Positions 15,326 through 23,461 of a stretch of 64,000 nucleotides of DNA are shown one piece after another. This DNA is from JAPKYZ01 sp033763835 (lineage in GTDB: Bacteria; Acidobacteriota; Terriglobia; Bryobacterales; Bryobacteraceae). Each line of letters opens with the position of its first letter. Positions within the stretch are counted from its first letter, which is position 1. Where the stretch lies: contig JANRJS010000039.1 of assembly GCA_033763835.1 (NCBI GenBank), forward strand, positions 1 through 64,000, in the 5' to 3' direction. The notes beneath the pieces are model-generated. The model made no database searches. It saw only the letters and a program-made list of their open reading frames with translations, and was not told the DNA's origin. The position numbers and the translations under genes were made by a program.

Positions 15326-17362
15326 ATGCTACAGCCGCAGATTAGCCGCGGAGCGCCGCGCCCGATGGGGGCGAGTCTCGCGCGCCGCGGAATCAACTTC
15401 GCCATTTACTCGCGTCACGCCACCGAAGCGTGGCTGGTGCTGGGCGAGGGCGAGGAACAAGTGGAGATCGGCCTCGACCCGGTGGTCAATCGCACCGGGC
15501 ACGTATGGCATATTCTGGTGCGTGGCGTCGATTCCGGCGTCCGCTATGCGTGGCGGTTCGACCGCCAGCCGAATTCGAGCCCTCACCTGCACCGCTACGA
15601 TCCTTCGTACCTGCTGCTGGATCCTTACGCGCTCGCTATCGTGGGCGGCGAAGATTGGGGCGCTCCGCAGCAGCGCGAATACCGGCCCTTGCGGTGCGTC
15701 GTCCCCGATACGGATTTCGACTGGGAATACGACCAGCCGCTGAACGTTCCCTTGGCCGATTCGGTGATCTACGAAATGCACGTACGCGGATTTACGCGGC
15801 ACTCATCGTCGGCCGTCGCCAACCCCGGAACGTTTGCCGGAGTGATCGAGAAGATCCCGCACTTGAAACGCCTCGGCGTCACCGCGGTGGAATTGCTTCC
15901 GGTGAACGAGTTCGAGGAGGCGGACACCAACCTCGTCAATCCGCTGACGGGCGAGCGGCTGCTGAATCTGTGGGGCTATCAGCCGATCGCGTTCTTCGCG
16001 CCGAACGCCTCATACTCGTCGAACCCGCACGACGGCGGCCAGGTGCGCGAGTTCAAGGAGATGGTGAAGCGCCTTCACCAAGCCGGGATCGAAGTGATTC
16101 TCGATGTCGTGTTCAATCACACCAGCGAAGGCGACGAGCGCGGCCCGGTGCGCGGGTTTCGCGGCATCGACAACGCCACGTACTACATTTTGGACCCGGC
16201 GACCGGGCATTACAAAAACTACTCCGGCTGCGGCAATACTCTGAACTGCAATCACCCGGTGGTGCGGCGGATGATCGTCGACGCGATCGAGTATTGGGTG
16301 ACGCAGATGCATGTCGACGGATTCCGGTTCGATCTCGCGTCGATCCTCGGCCGCGGGCAGGACGGCAGCGTGCTGGCCAATCCGCCGCTGCTCGAGGAGT
16401 TGGCCGGCTCGCCGGTGCTCGCGAGCACGAAGCTGATCGCCGAGGCGTGGGACGCGGCGGGGTTGTATCAAGTAGGGACTTTCCCCGCTTGGGGCCGCTG
16501 GGCGGAATGGAACGGCAAGTATCGCGACGATGTCCGGCGATTTGTGCGCGGCGAAGGCGGCATGACGTCGACGATCGCGACGCGGCTACTGGGCAGTCCC
16601 GATCTGTATCTGACAAGCGCGCGGGAGCCGTACCACTCGATCAACTTCGTTACGTGCCACGACGGGTTTACGCTGCGCGATCTGGTGTCCTACGACCGCA
16701 AGCACAACGAGGCGAACGCGGAGAACAACGCGGACGGGTCGAACGAAAACTTCAGTTGGAATTGCGGAGCCGAGGGCGCCGTCGAGGACGAAGCGATCAA
16801 CGCGTTGCGCTTGCGGCAGACCAAGAATTTCGCGGCGTTGAATCTGCTGTCGCACGGCGTTCCGATGATCCTCGCCGGCGACGAAATGGGCCGGACGCAG
16901 CACGGCAACAACAACGCCTATTGCCAGGACAACGAAACAAGCTGGATCGATTGGAATCTGGCCCAGGAAAACGAGGGACTGGTGCGGTTTTTCGAGCGGC
17001 TGATCGCCTTTCGCAAAGGCAATCCGCTGTTGTGCCGAACTCGCTATGCGTGGCAAGCGAACGGGGAGTCGCTGGGAATCGCTTGGCACGGCGTCAAACG
17101 CAACCGGCCCGATTGGGGACCGGAGTCGCGCAGCGTGGCGCTGCAGCTTTCGGGCTACGGACGTGAGTTGTTCCTCGTCGCGAACGCTTTTTGGGGCGAT
17201 CTCGACTTCGAGTTGCCCCGCATCCGCGGGAGCTGGCGGCGGCTGGTCAACACGGCGTTCGACTCGCCGTTCGACATTGCCGATCCGGGCGAGGAGTGGC
17301 CGCTGAGCTCGCAGGATAGCTATCGCGTACATGCCCGCAGCGTGTGCGTGTTTGTGGCTTAG
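15326..17362 (+). CDS. glgX: Glycogen debranching enzyme GlgX (GH13)
   Basis: A 678-aa isoamylase-type GH13 enzyme that hydrolyses alpha-1,6 branches in glycogen limit dextrins. A CBM48-like front (GASLARRGINFAIYSRHATEAWL) is followed by the barrel. Catalytic sites are GFRFDLASILGR (nucleophile Asp), LIAEAWDAAG (acid Glu) and FVTCHDGFTL (His-Asp stabiliser). DEMGRTQHGNNNAYCQDN is typical of GlgX. The start at MLQPQ or at MGASLARRG 13 codons later are both possible. The upstream frame continues into the antisense sulfatase and is ignored. It is convergent with the ABC permease, stops overlapping. Confidence 0.93.
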   Translation: MLQPQISRGAPRPMGASLARRGINFAIYSRHATEAWLVLGEGEEQVEIGLDPVVNRTGHVWHILVRGVDSGVRYAWRFDRQPNSSPHLHRYDPSYLLLDPYALAIVGGEDWGAPQQREYRPLRCVVPDTDFDWEYDQPLNVPLADSVIYEMHVRGFTRHSSSAVANPGTFAGVIEKIPHLKRLGVTAVELLPVNEFEEADTNLVNPLTGERLLNLWGYQPIAFFAPNASYSSNPHDGGQVREFKEMVKRLHQAGIEVILDVVFNHTSEGDERGPVRGFRGIDNATYYILDPATGHYKNYSGCGNTLNCNHPVVRRMIVDAIEYWVTQMHVDGFRFDLASILGRGQDGSVLANPPLLEELAGSPVLASTKLIAEAWDAAGLYQVGTFPAWGRWAEWNGKYRDDVRRFVRGEGGMTSTIATRLLGSPDLYLTSAREPYHSINFVTCHDGFTLRDLVSYDRKHNEANAENNADGSNENFSWNCGAEGAVEDEAINALRLRQTKNFAALNLLSHGVPMILAGDEMGRTQHGNNNAYCQDNETSWIDWNLAQENEGLVRFFERLIAFRKGNPLLCRTRYAWQANGESLGIAWHGVKRNRPDWGPESRSVALQLSGYGRELFLVANAFWGDLDFELPRIRGSWRRLVNTAFDSPFDIADPGEEWPLSSQDSYRVHARSVCVFVA

Positions 17363-18141
17363 CCTCGCGAGTCCAGACTAGGTCCAGTGGCTGGCCGCCA
17401 CTTAAGCAGCCGCCGTTCGAGCCGCGAAACCAGCGTGGACACGATCAGTACGAACGCCGCGAGAAACGCCATTCCGGCGAATACTCCGGTAGTGTCGAAC
17501 ACACCCTCGGCTTGCGCGATCAAGTAGCCGATGCCGCGCACCGCGCCGAGATATTCGCCGACGACGGCGGCGATGATCGCGAGGCCGACACTGATTTCGA
17601 GGCTCGAAAAGATCCAGGTCAACGCCGAAGGCAGCAGCACATGGCGAGCGAGTTGGCGCTCCGTCGCGCCCAGCATGCGGGCGTTGTCGATTAGTGCTTG
17701 AGGTACTTCGCGGACTCCCTTCATCGTGTTGAAGAAGACGACGAAGAAGACCACCGTCACCCCGAGCGCGACTTTCGAGGCGATCCCCAAGCCGAACCAG
17801 AGCAGGAACACCGGGGCGAGCACTACGCGCGGCAGCGAGTTCGCCACTTGGATGTACGGCCCGAGCACATCGGCCATCCAGCGCGACCGCGCGAGCGCGA
17901 ATCCGCACGCCACTCCGAGCAGCGAGCCAAGCAGAAACGCAAGCGCGGCTTCGAGGGTGGTAGTGGCGAGATGCGGCCAGACCTTGCCGCTCACGAGCAT
18001 CTCCACGACGCGCGCGGCAACGCTGGAAGGCCGCGAGAAGAAGAACGGATCGAGCGCCCCAAGGCGCGCGCCAAGCTCCCACACGCCCAGGAACAGCGTG
18101 GCGACGCCGACACGTCCGGCGACGACGCTAGCGCGCGTCAT
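17359..18141 (-). CDS. ABC transporter permease, SsuC/TauC type
   Basis: A 260-aa inner-membrane permease with six hydrophobic segments. The binding-protein-dependent signature loop reads DNARMLGATERQLARHVLLPSAL, facing the ATPase. VGVATLFLGVWELGA is the first helix. The family imports sulfonates, taurine, nitrate or pyrimidine precursors. Its start overlaps the ATPase gene by 14 bases. No binding-protein gene is adjacent. An NMT1-type one lies about 15 kb away. Confidence 0.9.
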   Translation of the reverse strand: MTRASVVAGRVGVATLFLGVWELGARLGALDPFFFSRPSSVAARVVEMLVSGKVWPHLATTTLEAALAFLLGSLLGVACGFALARSRWMADVLGPYIQVANSLPRVVLAPVFLLWFGLGIASKVALGVTVVFFVVFFNTMKGVREVPQALIDNARMLGATERQLARHVLLPSALTWIFSSLEISVGLAIIAAVVGEYLGAVRGIGYLIAQAEGVFDTTGVFAGMAFLAAFVLIVSTLVSRLERRLLKWRPATGPSLDSRG

Positions 18142-18892
18142 GCGACCTCAGCACTTCTTCGCGCAGGTCGTGCCAGATGGCGCGGTAAATCTCCGGGAAC
18201 CTCGGTTCGGTCTTCAAGTCGAGTAACGCGCGTGGGCGCGGAAGATCGATCGGGTAGCGTCCCACGATGCGGCTGGCGGGACCGGCGGACAGCACCAGCA
18301 CTTCGTCCGAGAGAGCGATCGCCTCTTCGAGATCGTGAGTAATGAAGACGACGGTGGTTGGCGACACGTCGAGCATGGTGAGTAACTCCTGCTCCATGCG
18401 TTGCCGCGTGTGTATGTCGAGCGCGCCGAACGGCTCGTCCATCAGCAACAATTCGGGCTCGACGGCGAGCGCTTGGGCAAGCGACGCGCGCTTTCGCATT
18501 CCGCCCGACAACTCGTGCGGATAGGCGCCGGCGAACTTCGAGAGCCCGACTCGCGCAATCCATGTGTCGGCGCGGGCGAAATCGAGTCCGCGAAACTCGA
18601 GGCCCAGTACCGCGTTCTCCCGCACCGTCTTCCAAGGCAGCAGCGTGTCCTGCTGGAAGAGATAGGCGGCGCGGCGATTGATCCCAGATAGCGCCTCGCC
18701 GAATGCGCGGATCGAGCCCGAACTGGGAACCAGCAATCCGGCGGCGAGATTCAGCAACGTCGATTTGCCGCACCCGCTCGGGCCGACCAAGGACACGAAC
18801 CGCCGCTCGGCCACATCGAAGGAGATTGGCGCAAGCGCCTGGTAGCCGTTGTCGAACGTCTTCGAAACGCCATCGAAAGCGAGCGCCGTCAT
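18128..18892 (-). CDS. ABC transporter ATP-binding protein, SsuB/TauB type
   Basis: A 254-aa ATPase. Walker A is GPSGCGKST, the Q-loop is FQQDTLLPWKTV, the signature is LSGGMRKRASLAQAL, Walker B is LLLMDEPFGALD and the switch is ITHDLEEA. 'LLPW' after the Q-loop is typical of the nitrate/sulfonate/taurine group. The ATG at MTALAFDG overlaps the TGA of the M20 peptidase gene, so the peptidase and transporter are translationally coupled. The long open frame further upstream is a shadow of that peptidase. Confidence 0.92.
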   Translation of the reverse strand: MTALAFDGVSKTFDNGYQALAPISFDVAERRFVSLVGPSGCGKSTLLNLAAGLLVPSSGSIRAFGEALSGINRRAAYLFQQDTLLPWKTVRENAVLGLEFRGLDFARADTWIARVGLSKFAGAYPHELSGGMRKRASLAQALAVEPELLLMDEPFGALDIHTRQRMEQELLTMLDVSPTTVVFITHDLEEAIALSDEVLVLSAGPASRIVGRYPIDLPRPRALLDLKTEPRFPEIYRAIWHDLREEVLRSHDAR

Positions 18893-20136
18893 CTCTCGGC
18901 GATACCGGCCAACGCGCAGGTCAGCAGCACGATCATCCGCGTGCCGGGCACCATCGCCGATTCGTCCGACTGCTCGTTCACCGTGTGCCCATTGCGCGAG
19001 CGTCCCGCGCCAATCGCGATTGACGGTATGCCGTAGCCGACGCCGACGTTCGCGTCGGTGGCTCCACCGTCCACGGGTTCGACGGGCAGTCCGCCATTGG
19101 CCTTGACGAACTCGAGAACATCCTTGGCCGTTGAGACGAGCGGGTCGGCGAGACGCTCCGCCGAAGGCCGCGCGCGCGAGTAATCGACATCCTCGCCATC
19201 GGGCTTTGTCATGCGAAAGCCGACGCCCTCGTGCTTGGCGGCCGCTTCCGCCGTGGCCACAACTTGCGTCAGCAAGCGATCCTGCGTCGGCGAATCGAGC
19301 GAGCGCAGATCGACGGTGAACCAAGCCTCTTCGGGGATCGCGTTGGGCACTGTGCCGCCGCCGATCTTCCCGACATTCATGACGGGCAGGCGCGACTGCC
19401 CGGTGCCAGATGCGGGATCGGGCAGCGGGATGGCGTAGAGATCGAGAATCGCCTTCGCCACGGCCTTCGCGGGGTTCGGCTTGCCTCGGCTGACTAGCGT
19501 ATGCCCGCCAGGCGAGGTGTAGAAGAACTGCAAGCGCGAGATTCGAAAGGCGCCATACGATAGCCCCCCAAAGCGGCTGTCCAGCGCGACGATCGACGCC
19601 GGTGTCACGCCGCTATGCTTCATCCAATGCATCATGCCATTCAATCGCGTCTCTTCCTGGACCGTGAAGAGAAACATCACATCGCGCTTCAGCGCAATGC
19701 CCGCACGGTCGAGCGCGCGCGCCGTTTCGAGCAGCGCCACGACATTCACCGAGTCGTCGCCGATGCCCGGCGCTTTGAGGACTCCATTTTCGCGGGTAAC
19801 CTTGATCGGCGTGTCCATCGAAAACACCGTATCCATGTGCGCGGCGAGGACGATCGGCGGCCCGGATTCAATGCCTTTCCGTAGAGCGCTCACGTTACCG
19901 AGGGCGTCCGTCTTGATGTCGGTCACGCTTAGTTTGGCGAGCTCGGCGCGGATGTAGGCGGCGCGTTGCCTTTCTTGGCCGGACGGCGAAGGAATCTCGG
20001 TGACGCGAATCCACTCGGCGATCAGCGGTTCCCGCCGCTCGTCGATGGAGGCCAGCGCGCGCTTCACTTTGAGGTCTTCGGCGAGCGCCGGCGAGAACAA
20101 AGAGGCGGCGAGAACGAATGCGGAGGCGAGGATCAT
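18889..20136 (-). CDS. Secreted M20-family metallopeptidase
   Basis: A 415-aa zinc peptidase of the M20/ArgE/PepT-like group with a signal peptide (MILASAFVLAASLFSPALA). Metal ligands are visible in AAHMDTVF (His-x-Asp), PGIGDDSVN, the Glu-Glu pair VQEETRLNG and VALDSRFGG. The final ligand His is in RNGHTVNE. The lid domain starts at FFYTSPGGHT. It likely trims peptides or acylated amino acids in the periplasm before uptake. A GTG one codon earlier is an alternative start. Coupling to the ABC ATPase suggests that its product could be the transported ligand, or a precursor of it. Confidence 0.88.
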   Translation of the reverse strand: MILASAFVLAASLFSPALAEDLKVKRALASIDERREPLIAEWIRVTEIPSPSGQERQRAAYIRAELAKLSVTDIKTDALGNVSALRKGIESGPPIVLAAHMDTVFSMDTPIKVTRENGVLKAPGIGDDSVNVVALLETARALDRAGIALKRDVMFLFTVQEETRLNGMMHWMKHSGVTPASIVALDSRFGGLSYGAFRISRLQFFYTSPGGHTLVSRGKPNPAKAVAKAILDLYAIPLPDPASGTGQSRLPVMNVGKIGGGTVPNAIPEEAWFTVDLRSLDSPTQDRLLTQVVATAEAAAKHEGVGFRMTKPDGEDVDYSRARPSAERLADPLVSTAKDVLEFVKANGGLPVEPVDGGATDANVGVGYGIPSIAIGAGRSRNGHTVNEQSDESAMVPGTRMIVLLTCALAGIAER

Positions 20137-20172
20137 CACTCACGAATATACTTGGGCCATGGAAGGAACGAG

Positions 20173-20712
20173 ATGAGCTACACGGTCTCCAAACCGGACG
20201 CTTCCGAGTATGCGCCGTACTACGAAACCTACGTCTCGAAGGTGAAGCTTCCGAACGTCGTCACGGCGCTGCTCGCGCAACTGGACGACACGATGAATCT
20301 ACTGCACACGGTTTCGGCGACGCAGGCGCTGTACCGCTACGCGCCCGGTAAGTGGAGCGTCAAGGAAGTGCTGGGCCACGTTATCGACGCCGAACGAATT
20401 TTTTCCTATCGAGCGCTGCGGATCGCCCGGGGCGATAAGACACCGCTGGCGAGTTTCGATCAGGATCCCTACATCGTCCATGCCGGATTCGACCGCCGCA
20501 CCTGGGGATCGTTGAAAGACGAGTTCGAAGTAGTGCGGCGCGCGACGTTGGCGCTGGTTCATTCGTTCGATCCCGAGGCGTGGATGCGTTCCGGAATCGC
20601 GAGCGACAACCCGATCACCGTGCGCGCGCTCGCGTATATAATCGCGGGGCACGAACTTCATCATGTCGGGATTCTGCGGACGCGCTACTTGAGCCGCGGA
20701 GAAATGGAGTGA
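20173..20712 (+). CDS. DinB/YfiT-like metalloprotein
   Basis: A 179-aa four-helix DinB-like protein. The metal histidines are placed as usual: GHVIDAERIFSYRAL for the first and AGHELHHVGILRTRYL for the other two. GKWSVKEVLGH is the characteristic lead-in. Members include thiol-dependent S-transferases (bacillithiol, mycothiol), but the cofactor here is not known. GGAAGGA lies six bases before ATG and decides the start within a longer open frame. It sits five bases upstream of the mannonate-dehydratase-like gene. Confidence 0.85.
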   Translation: MSYTVSKPDASEYAPYYETYVSKVKLPNVVTALLAQLDDTMNLLHTVSATQALYRYAPGKWSVKEVLGHVIDAERIFSYRALRIARGDKTPLASFDQDPYIVHAGFDRRTWGSLKDEFEVVRRATLALVHSFDPEAWMRSGIASDNPITVRALAYIIAGHELHHVGILRTRYLSRGEME

Positions 20713-20717
20713 TCGAA

Positions 20718-21797
20718 ATGGAACGCCGGGATTTCGGAAAAGCGGCGCTGGCGGCCGGAGCGTTGGCCGCGCCCGCCGCGGCGGCGCACTCTCGCCCTTG
20801 GAGTCCGGGAATCAAGATGACTCTGCAGGTGGGCGGCAAGTTCACCGACGAGGATTTACAGTTCGCACAACAGTTGGGCGTGAACTATCTGGCGGTCACC
20901 GTCGGTCGCGACGACCACTCAGTGGAGCGCCTGACCGAGATCAAGAATCGCGTCGAATCCGCTGGTCTGCGCGTGTGGAACATCGGGCACGACGGCAATC
21001 GCAACCAGGAAGAGATTGTCCTGAACCTCCCCGGCCGCGACGCCCGCATCGAGGCCTATAAGACGTACCTGCGCAACTGCGGCAAGGCGGGAATTCGCTA
21101 CGTCACCTACGCCCACATGGGCAATGGCATCTGGCATACGGATCGCGAGACGACACGCGGGGGCGCTCCCGCGCGCGGGTTTAACTTGGCCAAGGGCGGC
21201 GTGGGACGTTGGGCGGGCAAAGAGTTTACCGGGCCGCTCTCGCACGGGCGCGTTTTCAGCGAAAAGGAAATCTGGGATAACTACACGTACTTCATTAAGC
21301 AAGTGGCTCCGGTGGCGGAGGAAGCGGGCGTGTACATCGGAATCCATCCCGACGATCCGCCCGTGCCGATGCTCGCCGGAGTGCCGCGCTGTATCTTCGG
21401 AAACTTCGAAGGCCACAAACGCGCCCTCGAAATCGCGAACTCGCCGAACGTCGGCTTGTGCTTTTGCATCGGCACGTGGCTCGAGGGCGGGGAATTGATG
21501 GGCGCCGATGTCGTCACGGCGATCAAGCACTTCGGCTCTCAGGGCAAGATTTGGAAAGTGCACTTCCGCAACATGTCCGCGCCGCTGCCACATTTCGTCG
21601 AGACGTTCGTCGACAACGGCTACTACGACATGTACCGGGCGATGAAAGCGCTGCAGGAAGTGGGCTTCGACGGGGCGATTATCGGCGATCATTTTCCGTC
21701 GATGGCGGGCGGCCCGAGAGTCGCCGTGGCGTATACGGTTGGGTGGATGCGGTCGATGATCGCGCGCGCGGAGGCGGAAGTCACGAAGAAGGGCTGA
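20718..21797 (+). CDS. Mannonate dehydratase-like TIM-barrel protein, exported
   Basis: A 359-aa protein. After a twin-arginine-like leader (MERRDFGKAALAAGALAAPA) the body resembles UxuA. GIHPDDPPVPMLAGVPR, LCFCIGTWLEGG (metal Cys), VHFRN (metal His) and IGDHFPS (Asp and His) follow the mannonate dehydratase metal site. UxuA removes water from D-mannonate to give KDG in hexuronate breakdown and is normally cytosolic, so the export-type leader is unusual. It could instead be a related sugar-acid isomerase/dehydratase. A small membrane protein follows. Confidence 0.78.
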   Translation: MERRDFGKAALAAGALAAPAAAAHSRPWSPGIKMTLQVGGKFTDEDLQFAQQLGVNYLAVTVGRDDHSVERLTEIKNRVESAGLRVWNIGHDGNRNQEEIVLNLPGRDARIEAYKTYLRNCGKAGIRYVTYAHMGNGIWHTDRETTRGGAPARGFNLAKGGVGRWAGKEFTGPLSHGRVFSEKEIWDNYTYFIKQVAPVAEEAGVYIGIHPDDPPVPMLAGVPRCIFGNFEGHKRALEIANSPNVGLCFCIGTWLEGGELMGADVVTAIKHFGSQGKIWKVHFRNMSAPLPHFVETFVDNGYYDMYRAMKALQEVGFDGAIIGDHFPSMAGGPRVAVAYTVGWMRSMIARAEAEVTKKG

Positions 21798-21808
21798 GGG
21801 CACGGACC

Positions 21809-22027
21809 ATGAACGGGGTGTGGAAGCCCGAGAACTACATCGCTTTGATTGTCGCAACTACGGCGGCTTTGTGCGTCCTTATCCTGGTGGGCGGTACGGT
21901 GGCCGGAGTGCTGCTTGGAAAGCTGGACCCCGAGAAATTGGGTAGCACCAACGGATGGGCGGTCGGCGGCGGGCTGTTGGGATTCATGGGATTCTTGACC
22001 GTCATCGTATGGAAGGTCGTCAAGTAA
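21809..22027 (+). CDS. Small two-helix membrane protein
   Basis: A 72-aa protein with two hydrophobic helices (IALIVATTAALCVLILVGGTVAGVLL and GWAVGGGLLGFMGFLTVIVWKVV). They are joined by a short charged loop (GKLDPEKLGSTN). No known motif. Its stop and the next start share a base (TAATG), so the two genes are coupled. The layout recalls a holin-like or bacteriocin-like protein, but no lysis gene is nearby. Confidence 0.65.
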   Translation: MNGVWKPENYIALIVATTAALCVLILVGGTVAGVLLGKLDPEKLGSTNGWAVGGGLLGFMGFLTVIVWKVVK

Positions 22028-22638
22028 TGGACCGCGAGAAGACCGCCCGCCTGTTGCTGCGCATTCAGATTCCGCTCATCGCTCTTTCGGCGGTCGTGCT
22101 CGGCGCGATCATATTCGCGCTGGTACCGCTGATCGAGCGTTACGACGAGACAAGCCGGCAAGTGGCGGAAAAGCAACTCGCTTTGGCGAAGCTCAACGAA
22201 GAGATCGCCGGACGGGAAAAGAAGCTAGCCGAGACGGAGTCCAAACTTGGGAAAATCGATGCGCTGGTGGAAGAGCGCGGCGACCCCGGACTTAAGGCGG
22301 CGGTGCGAAATCTGGTTGGGGCAAAGATCGGCATCTACTACCTCAAGGAAGACGCCGCGTCGGCGATCCGCGCCGAGAGGCTCAAGAAAGATCTGTCGAG
22401 CTTCGCCCCGATCGTGCAGCTATACCCTCGGGCTTACAAGTTCTTTTTGGATGTCGCCTTGCCGGAAGGGGACGAGCTTCGCTACGAGGATCCCGCGGAA
22501 CTGTCTCTGGCGAGAAATCTTCAATCGCGTTTAGCGAAACTCGACCCGTCCGCAAAGTACGTCTTGCGCCCGGTGGTCACTCCGACTCCTAACTTCGTGT
22601 CGATTTTCCTGAAGCCGAATCCGGTACCGGTCAAGTAA
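22027..22638 (+). CDS. Membrane-anchored coiled-coil protein, unknown
   Basis: A 203-aa protein. One membrane helix (IPLIALSAVVLGAIIFALVPLI) is followed by about 45 residues of coiled coil (SRQVAEKQLALAKLNEEIAGREKKLAETESKL). A soluble alpha/beta C-terminal domain ends in LKPNPVPVK. It is probably a single-pass protein with its coil outside or in the periplasm. It is coupled by one shared base to the preceding small membrane protein. No family recognised. A structural or stress role is guesswork. Confidence 0.65.
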   Translation: MDREKTARLLLRIQIPLIALSAVVLGAIIFALVPLIERYDETSRQVAEKQLALAKLNEEIAGREKKLAETESKLGKIDALVEERGDPGLKAAVRNLVGAKIGIYYLKEDAASAIRAERLKKDLSSFAPIVQLYPRAYKFFLDVALPEGDELRYEDPAELSLARNLQSRLAKLDPSAKYVLRPVVTPTPNFVSIFLKPNPVPVK

Positions 22639-22653
22639 TGCCGACGTCCATAG

Positions 22654-22836
22654 GCTCGTCCCGACTACATCGAAGCCGCGCGTTTCTATCGCAAGTGCCG
22701 TGCGAGAGGCGTAAGTGTCCACTCCACGATCGATTGCCTTATCGCTGCGCTGGCGATTAGCAACAACCTACCGCCACTCACCAAGGATGTCGATTTCCGG
22801 CTCATCGCCAAGCACACCAGGCTAAGGCTCGCCTAA
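22654..22836 (+). pseudogene. VapC-type PIN domain remnant (C-terminal part)
   Basis: About 60 codons read in one frame as the C-terminal half of a PIN-domain VapC toxin. YIEAARFYRKCRARG is followed by HSTIDCLIAALAI, which holds the last conserved Asp, and by KDVDFRLIAKHT. A TAG stop precedes the first codon and no start codon or N-terminal catalytic acids are present. The remainder, including any VapB partner, is gone. The final stop overlaps the convergent carbonic anhydrase gene. It is a decayed toxin, not a functional gene. Confidence 0.7.
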
Positions 22837-23459
22837 TCGAACAGGTAGATATCGTCGATGTGCGCGCCGGGGGCCATCATGGCCAGATCGGCGAGCTTGC
22901 CGGTCTTGAGATCGTACACCCAGCCATGAACGGTAGGCCGGTTGTGCGCCTTCCACGCCGCCTGTACGATAGAGGTTTGCGCGACGTTCTGCACCTGCTC
23001 GATCACGTTGAGTTCGACAAGACGCCGGAACTTCTGGTCGGGATCGCGCAGCGCGGTCAACTCACGTTCGTGGATGCGGTAAACGTCCTTGATATGCCGC
23101 AACCACTTGTTCAGTAAGCCCAGATTCTTGTGGCTCATCGCGTTCTTCACGCCGCCGCAGCCGTAGTGCCCGCATACGATGATGTGCTTCACCTGGAGCG
23201 CTTCCACGGCATACTGCAGCACGCTCAGAAAATTGAAGTCGGTGTGGATGACGAGGTTGGCGATATTGCGGTGCACAAACAACTCGCCGGGTCCGGTGCC
23301 GGTGACCTCCTCGGCGGGAACGCGAGAATCCGAGCAGCCGATCCAGAGAAACTCCGGCGTCTGGTCGTGCGCCATCTCCTCGAAGTAGGTGGGGCTGATC
23401 GACATTTTGTCTTTCACCCACGCTTCGTTGCCGAGCAATAGTTTCCGGTAAGCGTCCAT
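22833..23459 (-). CDS. Beta-class carbonic anhydrase
   Basis: A 208-aa enzyme that interconverts CO2 and bicarbonate. The zinc ligands Cys42, Asp44, His98 and Cys101 (CSDSRVP; GHYGCGG) fall at the same residue numbers as in E. coli Can. Arg46 of the Asp-Arg dyad is present. Length is close to the family norm. It lies two bases after the SulP transporter gene on the same strand, so the two are probably co-transcribed. This fits bicarbonate supply to carboxylases such as the AccBC proteins encoded in this window. Confidence 0.95.
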   Translation of the reverse strand: MDAYRKLLLGNEAWVKDKMSISPTYFEEMAHDQTPEFLWIGCSDSRVPAEEVTGTGPGELFVHRNIANLVIHTDFNFLSVLQYAVEALQVKHIIVCGHYGCGGVKNAMSHKNLGLLNKWLRHIKDVYRIHERELTALRDPDQKFRRLVELNVIEQVQNVAQTSIVQAAWKAHNRPTVHGWVYDLKTGKLADLAMMAPGAHIDDIYLFD

Positions 23460-23461
23460 AG

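Noticed and set aside
15430..17166. 578-aa open frame over GlgX in another frame
   Set aside because: It is a plus-one shadow of GlgX; the GlgX frame has all GH13 motifs.
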